Source of the DNA: Lycorma delicatula
Lineage: Eukaryota > Arthropoda > Insecta > Hemiptera > Fulgoridae
NCBI RefSeq assembly: GCF_047948215.1
Contig: NC_134458.1
Coordinates: 89,173,260-89,237,259, forward strand
Direction: 5' to 3'
Length of the DNA: 64,000 nt
Made by a program: the position numbers and the translations under genes. The notes under the pieces were generated by a model that saw only the letters and a list, made by a program, of their open reading frames with translations, was not told the DNA's origin and made no database searches. Positions 23,968 to 35,244 of this stretch are shown piece by piece. How positions within the stretch are numbered: position 1 is the first letter of the stretch; each line of letters starts with the position of its first letter.

Positions 23968-24229
23968 AATATTAAACCAGGACGTTAAGCATATACATCT
24001 TTAACGAACGAGATCTATGAAAGAAGTGAATAGAATATGTTACAAAATACAAAGGCTTCAGCTGTAATAGTAATTCTTAGAAACAAATGAATATTTAGAA
24101 AAAAAAATGATTGCCAGGAACACAAGCCTTATACTATGTTTATGTTAACTTGATACTATAATCTAACTTATATTAACAAATATATTGTTTTCAAAGAATA
24201 AAACCTCTGCTGGCAGATCTTTAGTTAAT
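22641..24229. other. AT-rich sequence, no gene recognised
   Basis: About 22,980-23,180 is mildly GC-richer, without a splice-flanked frame. An AT/GT tract lies at 23,932-23,967. Confidence 0.45.
23932..23967. repeat. (AT)n(GT)n microsatellite
   Basis: An AT run passes directly into a TG run. Confidence 0.95.
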
Positions 24230-24235
24230 ACAGTC

Positions 24236-24540
24236 TGCATACAACCTGTGTCGAACAACAGTCGTTCGGTTAGCCAGCTGGGGGAGCGTTTATGACCGAA
24301 TGTACACGGAAGTTAACGAACATCATCTTGACCAGTCTTATACACTCCAATTGTCAAGAGGTCAGAACGTATGATTTTTTATTAGTGTTTGGCGCGTTGC
24401 GAATTGAGTCATGTAATACAGAGCTAAATTATAAATGTGTTCGTTTACATTTTTGTGTGCTTGTATGTTTTTTATTTGATTTAGTGTAATATTACTGTTG
24501 ATTGTATCATTTAAATTGAATAATAAAAGTTCTGTGGAAG
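24236..24540 (+). promoter_or_regulatory. possible promoter and 5' non-coding exon
   Basis: A GC-richer stretch (24,236-24,420, with an initiator-like ACAGTC near 24,259) is followed by AT-rich sequence. This ends at a plausible donor, TGGAAG then GTACGTAC (junction 24,540/24,541). The architecture resembles an insect promoter plus untranslated first exon. There is no TATA box and no protein signal. The open frame at 24,292-24,489 has no recognisable domain. A lone repeat fragment is an equal alternative. Confidence 0.25.
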
Positions 24541-24640
24541 GTACGTACATATTTTTGTTTTTTTTGACTATGTTATGTTTATAAAATAATCATTTACGTT
24601 TTGGTAGATGTTCAATACAGTGAATCTTATTATGGTGTTT

Positions 24641-24642
<2 letters not shown>

Positions 24643-24682
<40 letters not shown>

Positions 24683-24693
24683 ACGCGCGTGTG
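24643..24693. repeat. (GT)n microsatellite ending in GCACGCGCG
   Basis: Alternating GT run with a short CG-containing end. Confidence 0.95.
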
Positions 24694-25422
24694 TTTTAAT
24701 TTACTTAATCAAAAGTCATTTTAACAAACCACTAATCGTGTAATAATATTGCTATTAGTAAAATTGCACCTGTAATACTGACATTAATTATTTTACAACA
24801 TAATATCACTTATGTTAATCTTATAATAAACTTAATTACCGTCTGCAGCAGTAAAGTCTGTTTTAATTTTTTTTTTGTAGTGTTGAATGAACGGATATCA
24901 TAGCTGTCATACATAACAGTAATTTGAAAGCAATAAAAATGGAAACACATTTCTAAAAGTAGTTTTATTGCATATATTATCGATTTTTATATATTATAGT
25001 AGTTGACAGACAAGTTTTGTATAAATTAAAAAAAAAAATGTTTCCAACTTCATTATATCTGATAAAATCTTGAGTAATTTGAAAAGAAAAAAAGATGCAA
25101 AATTCTTCACGAAATTAAAAAAATATCACAAAATACGAGTAGCAACAATAACACCGGAAAAAAGCTGGGCCAGTCAGAAACTTTCGAATGAGAAACAGAA
25201 AAGTCAGTAAATCTCCGTTTAACCTCACGCTACAAAAATGTGTGATTACGCTCGAAAATAAATGCAATATTTATTTCTTATTGTATTGTAACTTTTCTAA
25301 TAATCTAATCTAATCTTGAAGTTCTAATAAACATTTCCCCCACACGTTTGTTTCTCGCGTTCAATATTTCTTCCCTGTCAAATTAATTAAGCATATTTGA
25401 TTATCTTCTTTTCTGGTTGTGC

Positions 25423-25450
25423 TGTGTGTGTATATGTATGTGTGGTGTGT

Positions 25451-25503
<53 letters not shown>
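25423..25503. repeat. (GT)n microsatellite
   Basis: A long GT run preceded by interrupted GTGTGG units. Confidence 0.95.
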
Positions 25504-25505
<2 letters not shown>

Positions 25506-26684
25506 ACCTCTATATTTTATAACTTGAAAATTATGAAATTTGGTGTGGCAGTTTATTAGGAGGATGTGGATTTTATTTTTCTTTAAAAAATGTGAGAGGA
25601 GTAGAGTGACGCTGACAGATTGATGGATCTCGGATTTGGAGATTGAGCAAGATTTTTATAATTTTTCCTGCCATTAGCTATTACAGTCTACTGGTCTGAA
25701 ATTTCTTTAAATTGTTTTTTCTGAATGAGACGGTATTAGGTTAGGAACAGTTTTCATGCCTTATTAGCGTGTTATGGGATAAAACATCCCCTCTTCCTAA
25801 AAGTAGGATATAGACTGATAATAAAAATACTTATTTACCATATGTAACGTTTGTTCTAAGTAACTTTATGGACTAATTACATATAACTTTTTATCGGTTC
25901 AAAAACTATTAAAACGTTTTTTTTAAAATTAAACCAATTTTAGTAAATGAAATATCAGTAAATATGTAAGGATTACAACAATAGCTTTTCTTAACGATAT
26001 GTTTGAATAACTAATAACTAAACCATAGGTCGCTGGTTCAAATCCGGCATGGAGGACCAAAAAAAATGTTCGTATAGCTGTGTCTAAATCCACCTTCCAG
26101 TATTCAGAACTTATACCGCTGAATCATTAATGTCTTTCAATTAATACCTTGTTAGTGCGATCAGTTATATTTTTATTATATGTCATTTATAACATAATTA
26201 GATATTGTATTATTAGTAACTTATTTCATATTGTTGAGGTTAATTATGATGTACGCGTACAATATTTATATTTTAAGAAGTATTATATTAAAGGGTTTTA
26301 TTTAGATTCACAGTTAAGTTACATCTTTAAATGAATTGAATTAACTATTAATACATCTTTTACTGAACTGAATTGATTAACAATAGTATTATAAAAACAA
26401 AATGTATATTATAAAACAGCTGTTGAACTTAACTAGATTAACATATTTATATGCCTTACTTAAGTAAGAAGATATTACATAGATCTTACATAGTTTGTTT
26501 ATCATTAATAATGAGGACATCAGACTGAACATAAATCATATTCAATTTATTACTAGGGAAATGTTAAATATTTGATTTATTTTTAATATATAAATTTAAA
26601 AAAAAAACAAATAGCCGTCGTAAAACAAATTTATTAAATACAAATAGGATATTAAAAAGAAAACAAGGAATATTTAGGTGCTAA

Positions 26685-26687
<3 letters not shown>
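25504..26687. other. AT-rich sequence, one tRNA-like relic
   Basis: GCTGGTTCAAATCCGGC at about 26,032-26,048 forms a T-arm (five pairs, one G-T) and is followed by ATGGAGGACCA. The upstream 60 bases cannot complete a cloverleaf. It is probably a SINE or tRNA fragment. The rest is featureless. Confidence 0.4.
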
Positions 26688-26732
<45 letters not shown>

Positions 26733-26744
26733 GCGCGCGCGCGC
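26688..26744. repeat. (CA)n(CG)n compound microsatellite
   Basis: About 15 CA units pass without interruption into about 13 CG units. Both are strictly alternating purine-pyrimidine, so this is a strong Z-DNA-forming sequence. It is also a cluster of CpG in otherwise CpG-poor DNA. Confidence 0.97.
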
Positions 26745-28045
26745 AAATAATGTTTTGATTATTTAAATAATAAATTCAGTAATTACTGTTTATAGTCGAG
26801 TTGTTATTTTAAAATTAAAAATATGTTAATTCGGAGGATATGTAAAATGACTGGTATATTAAATAAATATATTTATTAAATTCTCCAACATTGGAGGCGA
26901 TTAACCGGTAACATGCTTATTAATCGGTAATTATGCATAATCACCGGATTAGTCAAATTTACCATAACATATATTTCATCCATCATCCCCACTCTTACTT
27001 TTAATAAATCACCCCACCCTTAACAATATATAATTTTTTCCTTTGATTTGACTGTTTCATCCGTAGGTTTAAATTTTTGAAATAATTTTTTTTTTAAAAT
27101 GAGGTTCTAATATGGTGCTAACAGTTTTCAAACTTTAACAGAGAGTTAAGGGGTAAAAAACACTCGTAAATGTACGAATTTTATACATCTTTGTACTTTT
27201 TTATATAGCTATAATATTATAAAATATCTTAAAACATTAAAAAAATGTTAACAAAATTGAACAGAAAAAATAACTAACCAATTTTTAGAAAAAAAATTAC
27301 AGATCTCCAAATATGTCGAGAGTCGTCAAAGTCTAGAAATCTTTATTTTAAATGACAATATTATCTTTTTATAACAACAGAAAATGTCAAACCTGGATCG
27401 ATTTTGTTTTGTATGATAACTTTCAGCTATTACACCGCATGATTTTGGTAGCGGGCAGGCGCGTAAGGTGAACTTAAACGTATAACTCAGAAAATTCTAG
27501 GGAGTTCTTAACACTGTCGATGAAAAGATGATAAGGCTGGATTAAGATAATACCAGTTATTTATAACATTTCAAACCCGATACTGTATGTTACTTATATA
27601 AATATTTGTTTACTCATAATTGAATAAATGTATTAGTGAGGAAAATATAGAAATAACATCTACAAAGAAAAAAATATATAAGACCATTTTTTTAAATTGT
27701 TTATGCCTTCAGGTACATTAATAAATTTAATCATATATTTTATACTTTTTTAGTATATAAGAGTAGAAAAATAGTTCTCCTTTTAATATCTAATATCTGA
27801 AGAGCAATTTACCCGATTTTTGTATATAAAATACCAAAATAAATTTTTTCTAAATTTTACTTATGTTTTCCTAAGTTCCTAAGTTATGTTTCCTAAGTTT
27901 TACCTATGACATAAGGAACATGATTTATTCACCAATTCGAAATATTACTACTCGAAAAATAAAATTATAAAATACGATCTGTTTAATTTTTACTGATAAC
28001 CCAATTATTGAGAGTTATCTGGATAAATGTATGCCTAAAATTTTC
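26745..28045. other. AT-rich sequence, no gene recognised
   Basis: A GC-richer patch at about 27,430-27,540 may be old repeat. CCTAAGTT occurs four times between 27,850 and 27,900. Nothing else stands out. Confidence 0.45.
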
Positions 28046-28074
28046 CTCAAAGTTCAATGAAAGCGTTGGCAAAA

Positions 28075-28165
28075 GAATCAATTAAGATCGGCTCAGTGGT
28101 TTTTGAGTTTTAAGTAAACATTGATAAAAATAAATAAATAAATAAATATATATATATACATACAT
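28075..28165 (+). repeat. retroelement-type tail with TAAA/TA microsatellite
   Basis: CAGTGGTTTTTGAGTTTTAA is followed by (AAAT)n and (AT)n/(ACAT)n runs. It is the same pattern as at 15,640-15,720. The microsatellite end abuts a Helitron-like end at 28,167. Confidence 0.5.
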
Positions 28166-28166
28166 A

Positions 28167-28545
28167 CTAGCCGGTCAGTGCTCGTTTCGCTCGGTCGATC
28201 GTCTAACCAGGGACTCCCCTCCCTGGACCCCCGACGAGTATATTATCCGCATGGTTTAAGGATATTAAATATTTTACAAATATTCATTAAAGAAAGAAAT
28301 AAATAGTAATTTTATAATATAATGGAGTAAAAGAATTAACTTTTTTTGTTTAATGAATATCTTTAATATCTTAACCCCCAAAGGAGCTAGGGCCTCGATT
28401 TATGGCTTAAAACCTTTCCTGAAATACCGGGAATATTTCTGAAAATTTCAAAGCATTCGGTCGGTTCGTTTTCGGATGATTATATGGAGAAAAAAAAACA
28501 GGCAAATGTTCGCGTTTATTTATGTTTATATACTTGGGAATTCTG
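28167..28545 (-). mobile_element. minus-strand Helitron-like element
   Basis: On the minus strand the element ends with CGAGCGAAACGAGCAC, then ACCGGCTAG before T. That is a Helitron-type 3' end with a degenerate GCGAAGCGAGC stem region. Upstream lies ACCGAATGCTTTGAAATTTT, resembling the phrase in the Helitron at 20.2 kb. The 5' limit (near AAACGCGAACATTTGCCTG) is approximate, and I see no TC start. No coding region. Confidence 0.55.
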
Positions 28546-29149
28546 ATTTGTATGTAAATTCATACAGATAAACACACAAAGTTTTTCAAAACTCGTAACA
28601 GCCATTTTTTTAGAAATTCGGAAAAATTTTCAAAGTACAAAATTTCAAATCTTACACTTTTTTAATTGCTATATATAATACATTCAATAGACAATAGATT
28701 TTACATTCGGCTTATGCTGGCCAATTTTACTTTATTACTTTAGTTTGAGTTTGTCCCAGCTAAATATGTAGTTAAACCTTCCTATTATCGGGAAAAAATA
28801 ATTGAGACTGGCAAAAACAACTTATACTGAGGATTAAAAGAGTTGTATATTTATCTTCTTTAATTAAAAAGTTATAATGTAGGCTTACATTTTAACCCAA
28901 TTTGCTTTAATGTTATTTGATTTTTTTTAAGTAGTATTAAAACAACTCTTTATTTAACAAAAAGCAATTAAATCCATCCAACGCAAACTTGATAACATCT
29001 AAGGAGTTTTGACTGAACTTCTTGTAATCTCGATGACAAAAAAAAAATATTGCGTAAGATATCTCATGCCTCTTCGTTCTTGGTATTATATCGCAAAAAT
29101 CATAAAGTTCTTTTAAAAAAACCAAAAAAAAACACCATATATATGTATA
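28546..29149. other. AT-rich sequence, nothing recognised
   Basis: Only chance open frames. Confidence 0.5.
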
Positions 29150-29300
29150 CACGGCAAGTTGGCCTCGCTGCAGGGGATCAATACCAGCTTTACAAGGAGA
29201 ATCCCGCCCCCAATAACTTGACCTGCCACCCTCGAAAGTTCCTATTGGTCACATTCGCGCATACTCACCTGGATTATTCCGCCTTCTATATCCGTATTAA
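29150..29300. promoter_or_regulatory. GC-rich island with CCAAT and GC boxes
   Basis: CCCGCCCCCAATAAC (a GC box with an adjoining CCAAT box) and CTATTGGTCAC (a reverse CCAAT box) lie within about 40 bp. Close by is a minus-strand donor, CCAG then GTGAGTAT (exon end 29,269). This looks promoter-like or first-exon-like but could be a GC-rich transposon end. The plus-strand frame at 29,050-29,391 has no recognisable domain. Confidence 0.25.
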
Positions 29301-31169
29301 AACTGGAGAAACTCTAAATACACGATTAATGAAAATTATCTCAAAATATTTAACCCGAAGCAGTGCAATATATAATAAAATAGTTAATTAATAATTAATT
29401 ACCCTAAGTTTTTATATTTATTCAAATGAGTTAACAACAGAAATTAAAATTGAATTAAAAATAAATTTAAAAAATCGAAGTTCAATTAAAAATACAATTT
29501 ATTTTTTTAATGGTGGTTGCGTTTTCCCCTTTTTTCTAAATTATATTTAAATTTAATCAAACTATACGTATAAAAATCATTACTACTGAAAAGAACCGGT
29601 TTCATTTTCTGTTATCATCATCAGATTAGATAAAAAAAAAACTATTTATAAATTATGTTCTGTAAATACAACTTATAATTGGAGTAATTAGAATATCGAA
29701 GCTTGGTCCGATTTCCTGGTCAAATTTAAAAGAAGAAATTTACTTTTATTTATTTCTCAAAAGATATTATTTCTTATTTTTTTATAATATACGGTTTAGT
29801 TATTTGACAATATAAGGAGATTGTGGTTATAGGCTGTGGTCAGTCACTATGCAAAAAGAAAAATCTGAAACAAGATATCAGCTTGATTTTAAGGATCTAT
29901 TTTGGAAAAATCAAATTTTTTGGCAAATTTCTGGTTTTGTTCTCTGTAGCATATGTTTGAGTGAAAACCTATGTGATTAAAAAATTTTAATTTTACAAGG
30001 CTTAACAGATCATTTTCGTATAAAATTAAGACAAAACCAGAGGATATTTTGATACAAAATAATAGGAGTTCAACATTTTTGTAGAATCCTGAAGATTTTT
30101 GATTTGTAAGTATATTTTGCACATATAATATTTATATTTTATTGTCATTTGATATGTTTAATGCATTTTTTCATCCTTTTTATTCTTTTCTTATCTTTCG
30201 ATTTCAATATATTTCTTACATGTAATATCCTCAATTATCTATTTTATAAATTCAAGTCTGTTTTCCATACCGTTTTTACCTTTTACACTTCTAATACTTC
30301 TTTTTAAACTTCTCACTAGTACGAATATTACTCCGATTCAATTTAAAACTTCTTTTAATTAAGGTACAGAGTCCATATCATAAATAGTCTAAAGGTTTAA
30401 CTTGCGGGACTGAAAATCGCATCTTTTACTCAGAACACATCTTCTTTTGTTTAACTCGAGGTTCAACTTGACTGATGGAAACATTTTTTCAAATGAAAGA
30501 ACTATCGTTAAAAATGAGACTAGATTTAGTGATAGTTTTTAGAAAACATTTTTCAGAGAAGATATTCAACAATATTTTTTAGCAAAAAAATACAAAATTA
30601 CTTAAAGTTTTTTTGTTGTATATTCTCTGATATAACAGATGTAAGTAAATATTTTCTGAATCTGTACTTTCACAAATTATTTTTATATTTGTATCCCATA
30701 TTCTATTACTACTATTTTTCGTATTTACATAGATAAGTACAGTAAAAAACTGATAAAATCGTATCACCTAACATTTTTTTGAGTTATTTCAGAGGTAAAT
30801 TTACTTATGTCTAGTTGCGACCATAAAAGTTAAATGAATGTCTTACGAGTAATTTCTGCATTACTTGTAGGATTAAAAAAAATGAGATTGTTGATAAATA
30901 GTTAAATTCCCCTCCCTGCAAAAAAACACACAAATTTGTGTGATCTGGAATATCCTTCCTGAACTGTACGAGTAGTTCACATGTGACTGTATGTGCAAAG
31001 TAATGTAACAATTTGAATTCTAAATCTTTTAGACCGATTTCAATTATTTTATATTGAATTGGATGGCGTCGGAAGAACTTGATTTTACTTCATTGTGAAA
31101 TTTCTTCGATCAATATTTCTAAATGGGCGACAAAACATTAATATATATACATACATACATACATAGATT
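29301..31169. other. AT-rich sequence, no gene recognised
   Basis: Pyrimidine-biased at about 30,160-30,320. ACATACATACATACAT just precedes the mariner at 31,170. The minus-strand frames at 29,889-30,122, 30,579-30,767 and 30,811-31,011 show no domain. Confidence 0.45.
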
Positions 31170-31450
31170 CAGAGTAAGTCAAAAGTATGGAAACCCCTCG
31201 ACAACTTTAAAACCATTCCAGAAAGAAAACTGTAACTTTCGGGTAAGGTATTGATCAACTACTTTGCCTTTTGACGAGAAATAAAATTTCAACCCCTTCA
31301 TGGAGGTGGTGACCCAAGGGTTGAAATTCAAATATTTTAAATGGTAACATCCTTTGTGTGATAAATCGTTTTAAAGTTATCTTTAAGAAAGGAAAAATGG
31401 TATAAATTAAAAGTTAGTACGATATCAGTATCCAAAATAGCGGCGGGATA
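31170..31450. repeat. left terminal inverted repeat of the mariner
   Basis: Pairs with 33,274-33,540. Shared blocks include AAATATTTTAAATGGTAACA and an inner CCAAAATAGCGGCGGGATAA. Confidence 0.88.
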
Positions 31451-31589
31451 AATTTTGGATTTTGAAAAAATTGCCTTGGTAATTTAAGGAACTGTTATTG
31501 CAAATAAATAGATTTATAAAAATTTGAATAGGTATTATCAAATAAATTTATTAATAAAAATATTTATTAAACATAACGTTTGCTTACTT

Positions 31590-32905
31590 AACTTGATTTA
31601 ATTTTAATGAAATGTCCTCCATTTGTTTGAAAATGGGTCAGTTGGTGGCAAAAGGATGATACTGCATTACTCAATGATTCCCTAGTGATATTTTGTGCTT
31701 ATTCTCGAATTATATTTTGTAAATCATCGGTATCTTGGAGCTTATTATGATAAACAGTGTTTTTTAAGTGGCCCCATAGAAAGTAATCCGATGGTGACAA
31801 GTCGGGTGATCTCGCTGGCCATTCTATTTGACCCCTTCGGCCAATTTTAGTTGAAGTTAATTTTTAAATTTACTTCGCTCAATTTTAAATGCATTTTTTC
31901 CCTGGAAGGGAAAAAATGCATTTAAAATTTCACGTACCTGAAAACTGAAATGAGGCTGGGCACCATCTTTTTGAAATCAAATGTTTTGAAAGTTTAGGCC
32001 AACAACGTTTTGAATGTTTGAAATGATATGGGCGAGAATCAAAGCCACATATTTCACTGCGTTTAAATTTCCATCAACATGATAGGACGACCGATAGGTC
32101 CTGTTAATCGTCTACCAACAATACCTGCCTGTACATTTACTTTGACTGGATACTATGTATGAGCCTCGCGATACCAGTATGGATTTGCTCAGTATCGACA
32201 ATTATGGCGATTTATATTGCCATCTTAAAAAAAAAGAAAAATGTGTTCTCACACTAAAAAATATGTTGTTTAATAAATTAGGATCTGCATATATTGTTCA
32301 TCATAATTTCGCAAAACCCAAATCTTCGATCATAGTCGTTTTCATTAAGTCGAGTTCACCGTAGCGACAGAACTGAAGTCAAAGTCACCAGACGAATTTT
32401 GAAGGGTTTGAAATTTTCACTTTTTAATGTTCGAATCTCTGAACTTTGGCTAATGTTATGTTCTCCTGCTGCTGTTCGAGTCGAGAATGAGGATTCTCAA
32501 TAAATTCTTTCATAATCTTACGATTTTTTATTATTTATTGCAGATTTAGGGCTCCCTGGGTTTCCCCTATTATAAATGCTCCTTGTTTCTTCAAATCGTT
32601 TGATGGATTTTGATACTATACCTTTTGAAATAGGGTTACGATTATTAAATGTTGTATTGAACCATTCACAATCTTCATTATACAACCTAACTCTCACTAA
32701 AGCCCCTCATCATTAAAAATGTGACCCTCTCCTGTTCACTAAGTAATATGTTGATAGCAATGTTAGCAGGCAGCACAAAAATAATTAATTCATCCTGACC
32801 CCGAAGGGGAAGACACCCCCCCCACCTTGACAAAATAATTACAAAAAGGTAAAAAAGATGTAAATAACTAAAGTGGTTTAGAAATGCTGTAAAGGTAGAC
32901 AAAAT
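31590..32905 (-). pseudogene. mariner-type transposase pseudogene
   Basis: Read leftward, the pieces appear in the family's order, interrupted by stops and frameshifts. First comes an N-terminal LSEQERVTFLMMRGFSES, then NRNPISKGIVSKSIKRFEET (a helix-turn-helix DNA-binding region), then HNISQSS. Next is a catalytic-core strand around VNVQAGIVGRRLTGPI, a second catalytic Asp in FQKDGAQPHFSFQVREILN (Asp near 31,966), and a C-terminal WPARSPDLSPSDYFLWG, where the Asp of SDYF is the third catalytic residue. The DGAQPHF to SDYF arrangement matches the D34D-type mariner core, but a local inverted duplication disrupts the spacing. It cannot encode active transposase. In mariners this enzyme cuts at the terminal repeats and inserts at TA. 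Confidence 0.88.
31881..31929. repeat. perfect 23-bp-arm hairpin inside the transposase pseudogene
   Basis: The arm 31,881-31,903 is exactly complementary to 31,907-31,929, with a 3-bp loop (GGA). One arm encodes the EILNAFFP piece of the transposase, and the other is its inverted copy. The hairpin therefore arose by local inverted duplication within the gene. Confidence 0.95.
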
Positions 32906-33273
32906 CAATTAGCAAAGCGATTACAATAAATTCTCATAAGAAACTAACAGTATTGTAATGAAACACAACAAATGGAGTATTACACAAAAATGAAGCAAGC
33001 TTCATTTTTACAACAATGGTAAGAGACCATCAGCTTATCAGTACGATTAGGTGAAAGTCTTTTTATTTATTTTCTCATTAAATTAGAACAAAAACAATTT
33101 TTTGTATTAAAAAATAATTAAAAAACCTTTTTAGTTAAATTTAAATTTAACTTTTAAAATAAATTTTAATTAAATTAGATTAAGGTTTAATTTAATTCAA
33201 TTTAATTTCTTTGTATTTCATTTTATTATTCTAACTTAATAAATTTAGTAATTTTACAGTCTTTCTTTTACTT

Positions 33274-33540
33274 TATCCCGCCGCCATTTTGGGTACAGAC
33301 ATCTTACCAATCTTTTATTTTTTACCATTTTTCTTCTTAAAGAGAATTTTAAGACAGGGTAAGACTGTTACCATTTAAAATATTTGAGTTACAACTCCTG
33401 AGCTACCCACCAAGAAGGGGTTGAAATTTTATTTCTCGTCAAAAGGAAATGATCGCGATACCGTATTCTGAAATTTAAAGTATTATGTCCGGAACGGTTT
33501 TAAAGCTGTTGAGGGGATTTCCATACTTTTTTCTCTCTTG
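33274..33540. repeat. right terminal inverted repeat of the mariner
   Basis: Reverse complement of 31,170-31,450. Its inner edge reads TATCCCGCCGCCATTTTGG, which on the minus strand contains the YY1-like CAAAATGGCGG. Confidence 0.88.
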
Positions 33541-35244
33541 TATATATTTCAATCATTAATAAATTTTTAATTTATATAAAATCATTAATTTTTTTTTTAA
33601 TTGAGCTTTAAAATTTTTGAAATAGTAATTTTTGTTGAAGAAATAAAACTCTAAAGCGAGATTTATTTTATTCTGTTTAGATTTATTAACAATTAATTTA
33701 AAACTATTTAAATGTTTAATACTTTATTTTATACTTTTATAAAAAAAGACTATACCTTTCTGGTTTGATATATCGGCAAGAAAATAACAAAATTATTATT
33801 TACTAACCGAAATTTTACGTTCTTAAAATCATTTGTTAATAAAATTTTAAAGCCTGGATAGGTTATTAGTACAGAATTTATCATTTAAGTATAAATAATA
33901 ATAAAAATAATCACCGTAAAACAGATATTTCCGAATTAAAAATTGCTTTTGGATGCAAAAAATGATTGATTATTAGGATAATCTTAATAAGTCGAGGAAT
34001 AAGTTTCTAATTTCTTCTATGTAGAAATAAAAAAGGTATAATTATAATAAAAACCCACGGTGCTTAGGTCGCAGAATATGAAAAAAAAACCGTGATTTGT
34101 CTCATTTTGTTATATGTAAACGTGAAATTGTTTTTTTTATGGTTCTTTATTACGTTCTAGTTTACAGACTTTTTAGGTTTAATAAAGTTACGTTAGATTT
34201 GTGTTAAAAGAAATAGTAATGTTAGTAGGTTTTTACAAAAATTGATTATTTATTTTTACTAATTGAACGAACAGTTCGATTATTTTTTTTTATATGTATG
34301 AAAATGTTATTTATTTATTATGATAATAGTAAGACTAAGAAATATGTTCGCATTTAAACTATTTTAAAATACCTCCATTATTTATTGAGGCTGAATTAGT
34401 ACAACATTTTTTTAATTTTTTACATAACCTAATTCAAAAATGAATTTAAAGTATCGTTATTAGTGATCTTTTGTTGGTCATTGCTTTCTATTAGACCGAT
34501 GAATTATTATTTTTTTTTCATTGAAGGTGATTTCCGTGTATTTATTTATTATTAAAAAGTAGCTTTATTTTCTGATTAATATGTAAAACCTTTTTTTTAA
34601 ACTCTGTAAGATGTAATTTTAATCTAAAAATAATATTTGTTACGTCAAAAACAATATACAGTAAATCAAAACAGAAAGGAAACATTAAGTATTTAAATAA
34701 TAGTTCGAAGTAATAGTAAAGGTTTTAAAATCCGTCACATGGAGTACAGTTTGTTATTTATTTCTACGAAGTGCTTTAGTTTTATATTAAGAACTTTCTA
34801 AATCGATTTATGAAGAGAAATAGACAACCAAGACTGTTGTAAAATTTGATTAACATTATCGAGTTAAAATTTTTAAATAATTTGAATATGAACGACATTA
34901 ACTAACTTAGTTTTCCCCAGTTTTTCCTGAAGAATATATATTCTTTTCTTTTTAATTCTGATTTAACTGACGTTATAAAAAGAAGGAATTTTTTAATTCA
35001 ACTTATTTTTCCCCATTATTATTATTATCATCGTATTTCTGTATTCAAGCTTTACTCATCACAAGAATAATTCATTTCTTTTTTTATATATATTATGTAG
35101 TTCCTTTAGTAGCCCAGTTGTAAGTTTTTTAAAAATGAATTAAAACGAAGAATTTTAAAAGGAATAATTACATAAATAGTTAAGTTTTTTTCATCATCAT
35201 TACTTAATATAGTTAGAGTTGTTATAGCGTATATATATATATAT
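33541..35244. other. AT-rich sequence, no gene recognised
   Basis: Homopolymer-rich. There is an (AT)n tract at about 35,230-35,246, immediately left of the next foldback element. Confidence 0.55.

Larger units (their letters stand above)
31170..33540 (-). mobile_element. degraded mariner-type DNA transposon with long terminal inverted repeats
   Basis: A 2.37-kb element bounded by inverted repeats of about 270-280 bp and carrying a decayed transposase on the minus strand. The ends begin CAGAGTAAGTCAAAAGTATG (left) and CAAGAGAGAAAAAAGTATGG (right, reversed). The repeats share ACGAGAAATAAAATTTCAAC and GGTAACA-type blocks and end inward with a GGCGGGATAAA motif. Such long terminal repeats are unusual for mariner, whose ends are normally about 30 bp. 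No clean TA duplication is visible. Confidence 0.88.

Noticed and set aside
26020..26065. tRNA gene (T-arm plus an ACCA-like end)
   Set aside because: No complementary 5' acceptor strand within tRNA distance. CCA is not genome-encoded in most eukaryotic tRNA genes.
32155..32364. 69-codon plus-strand protein
   Set aside because: It lies opposite the mariner transposase pseudogene.
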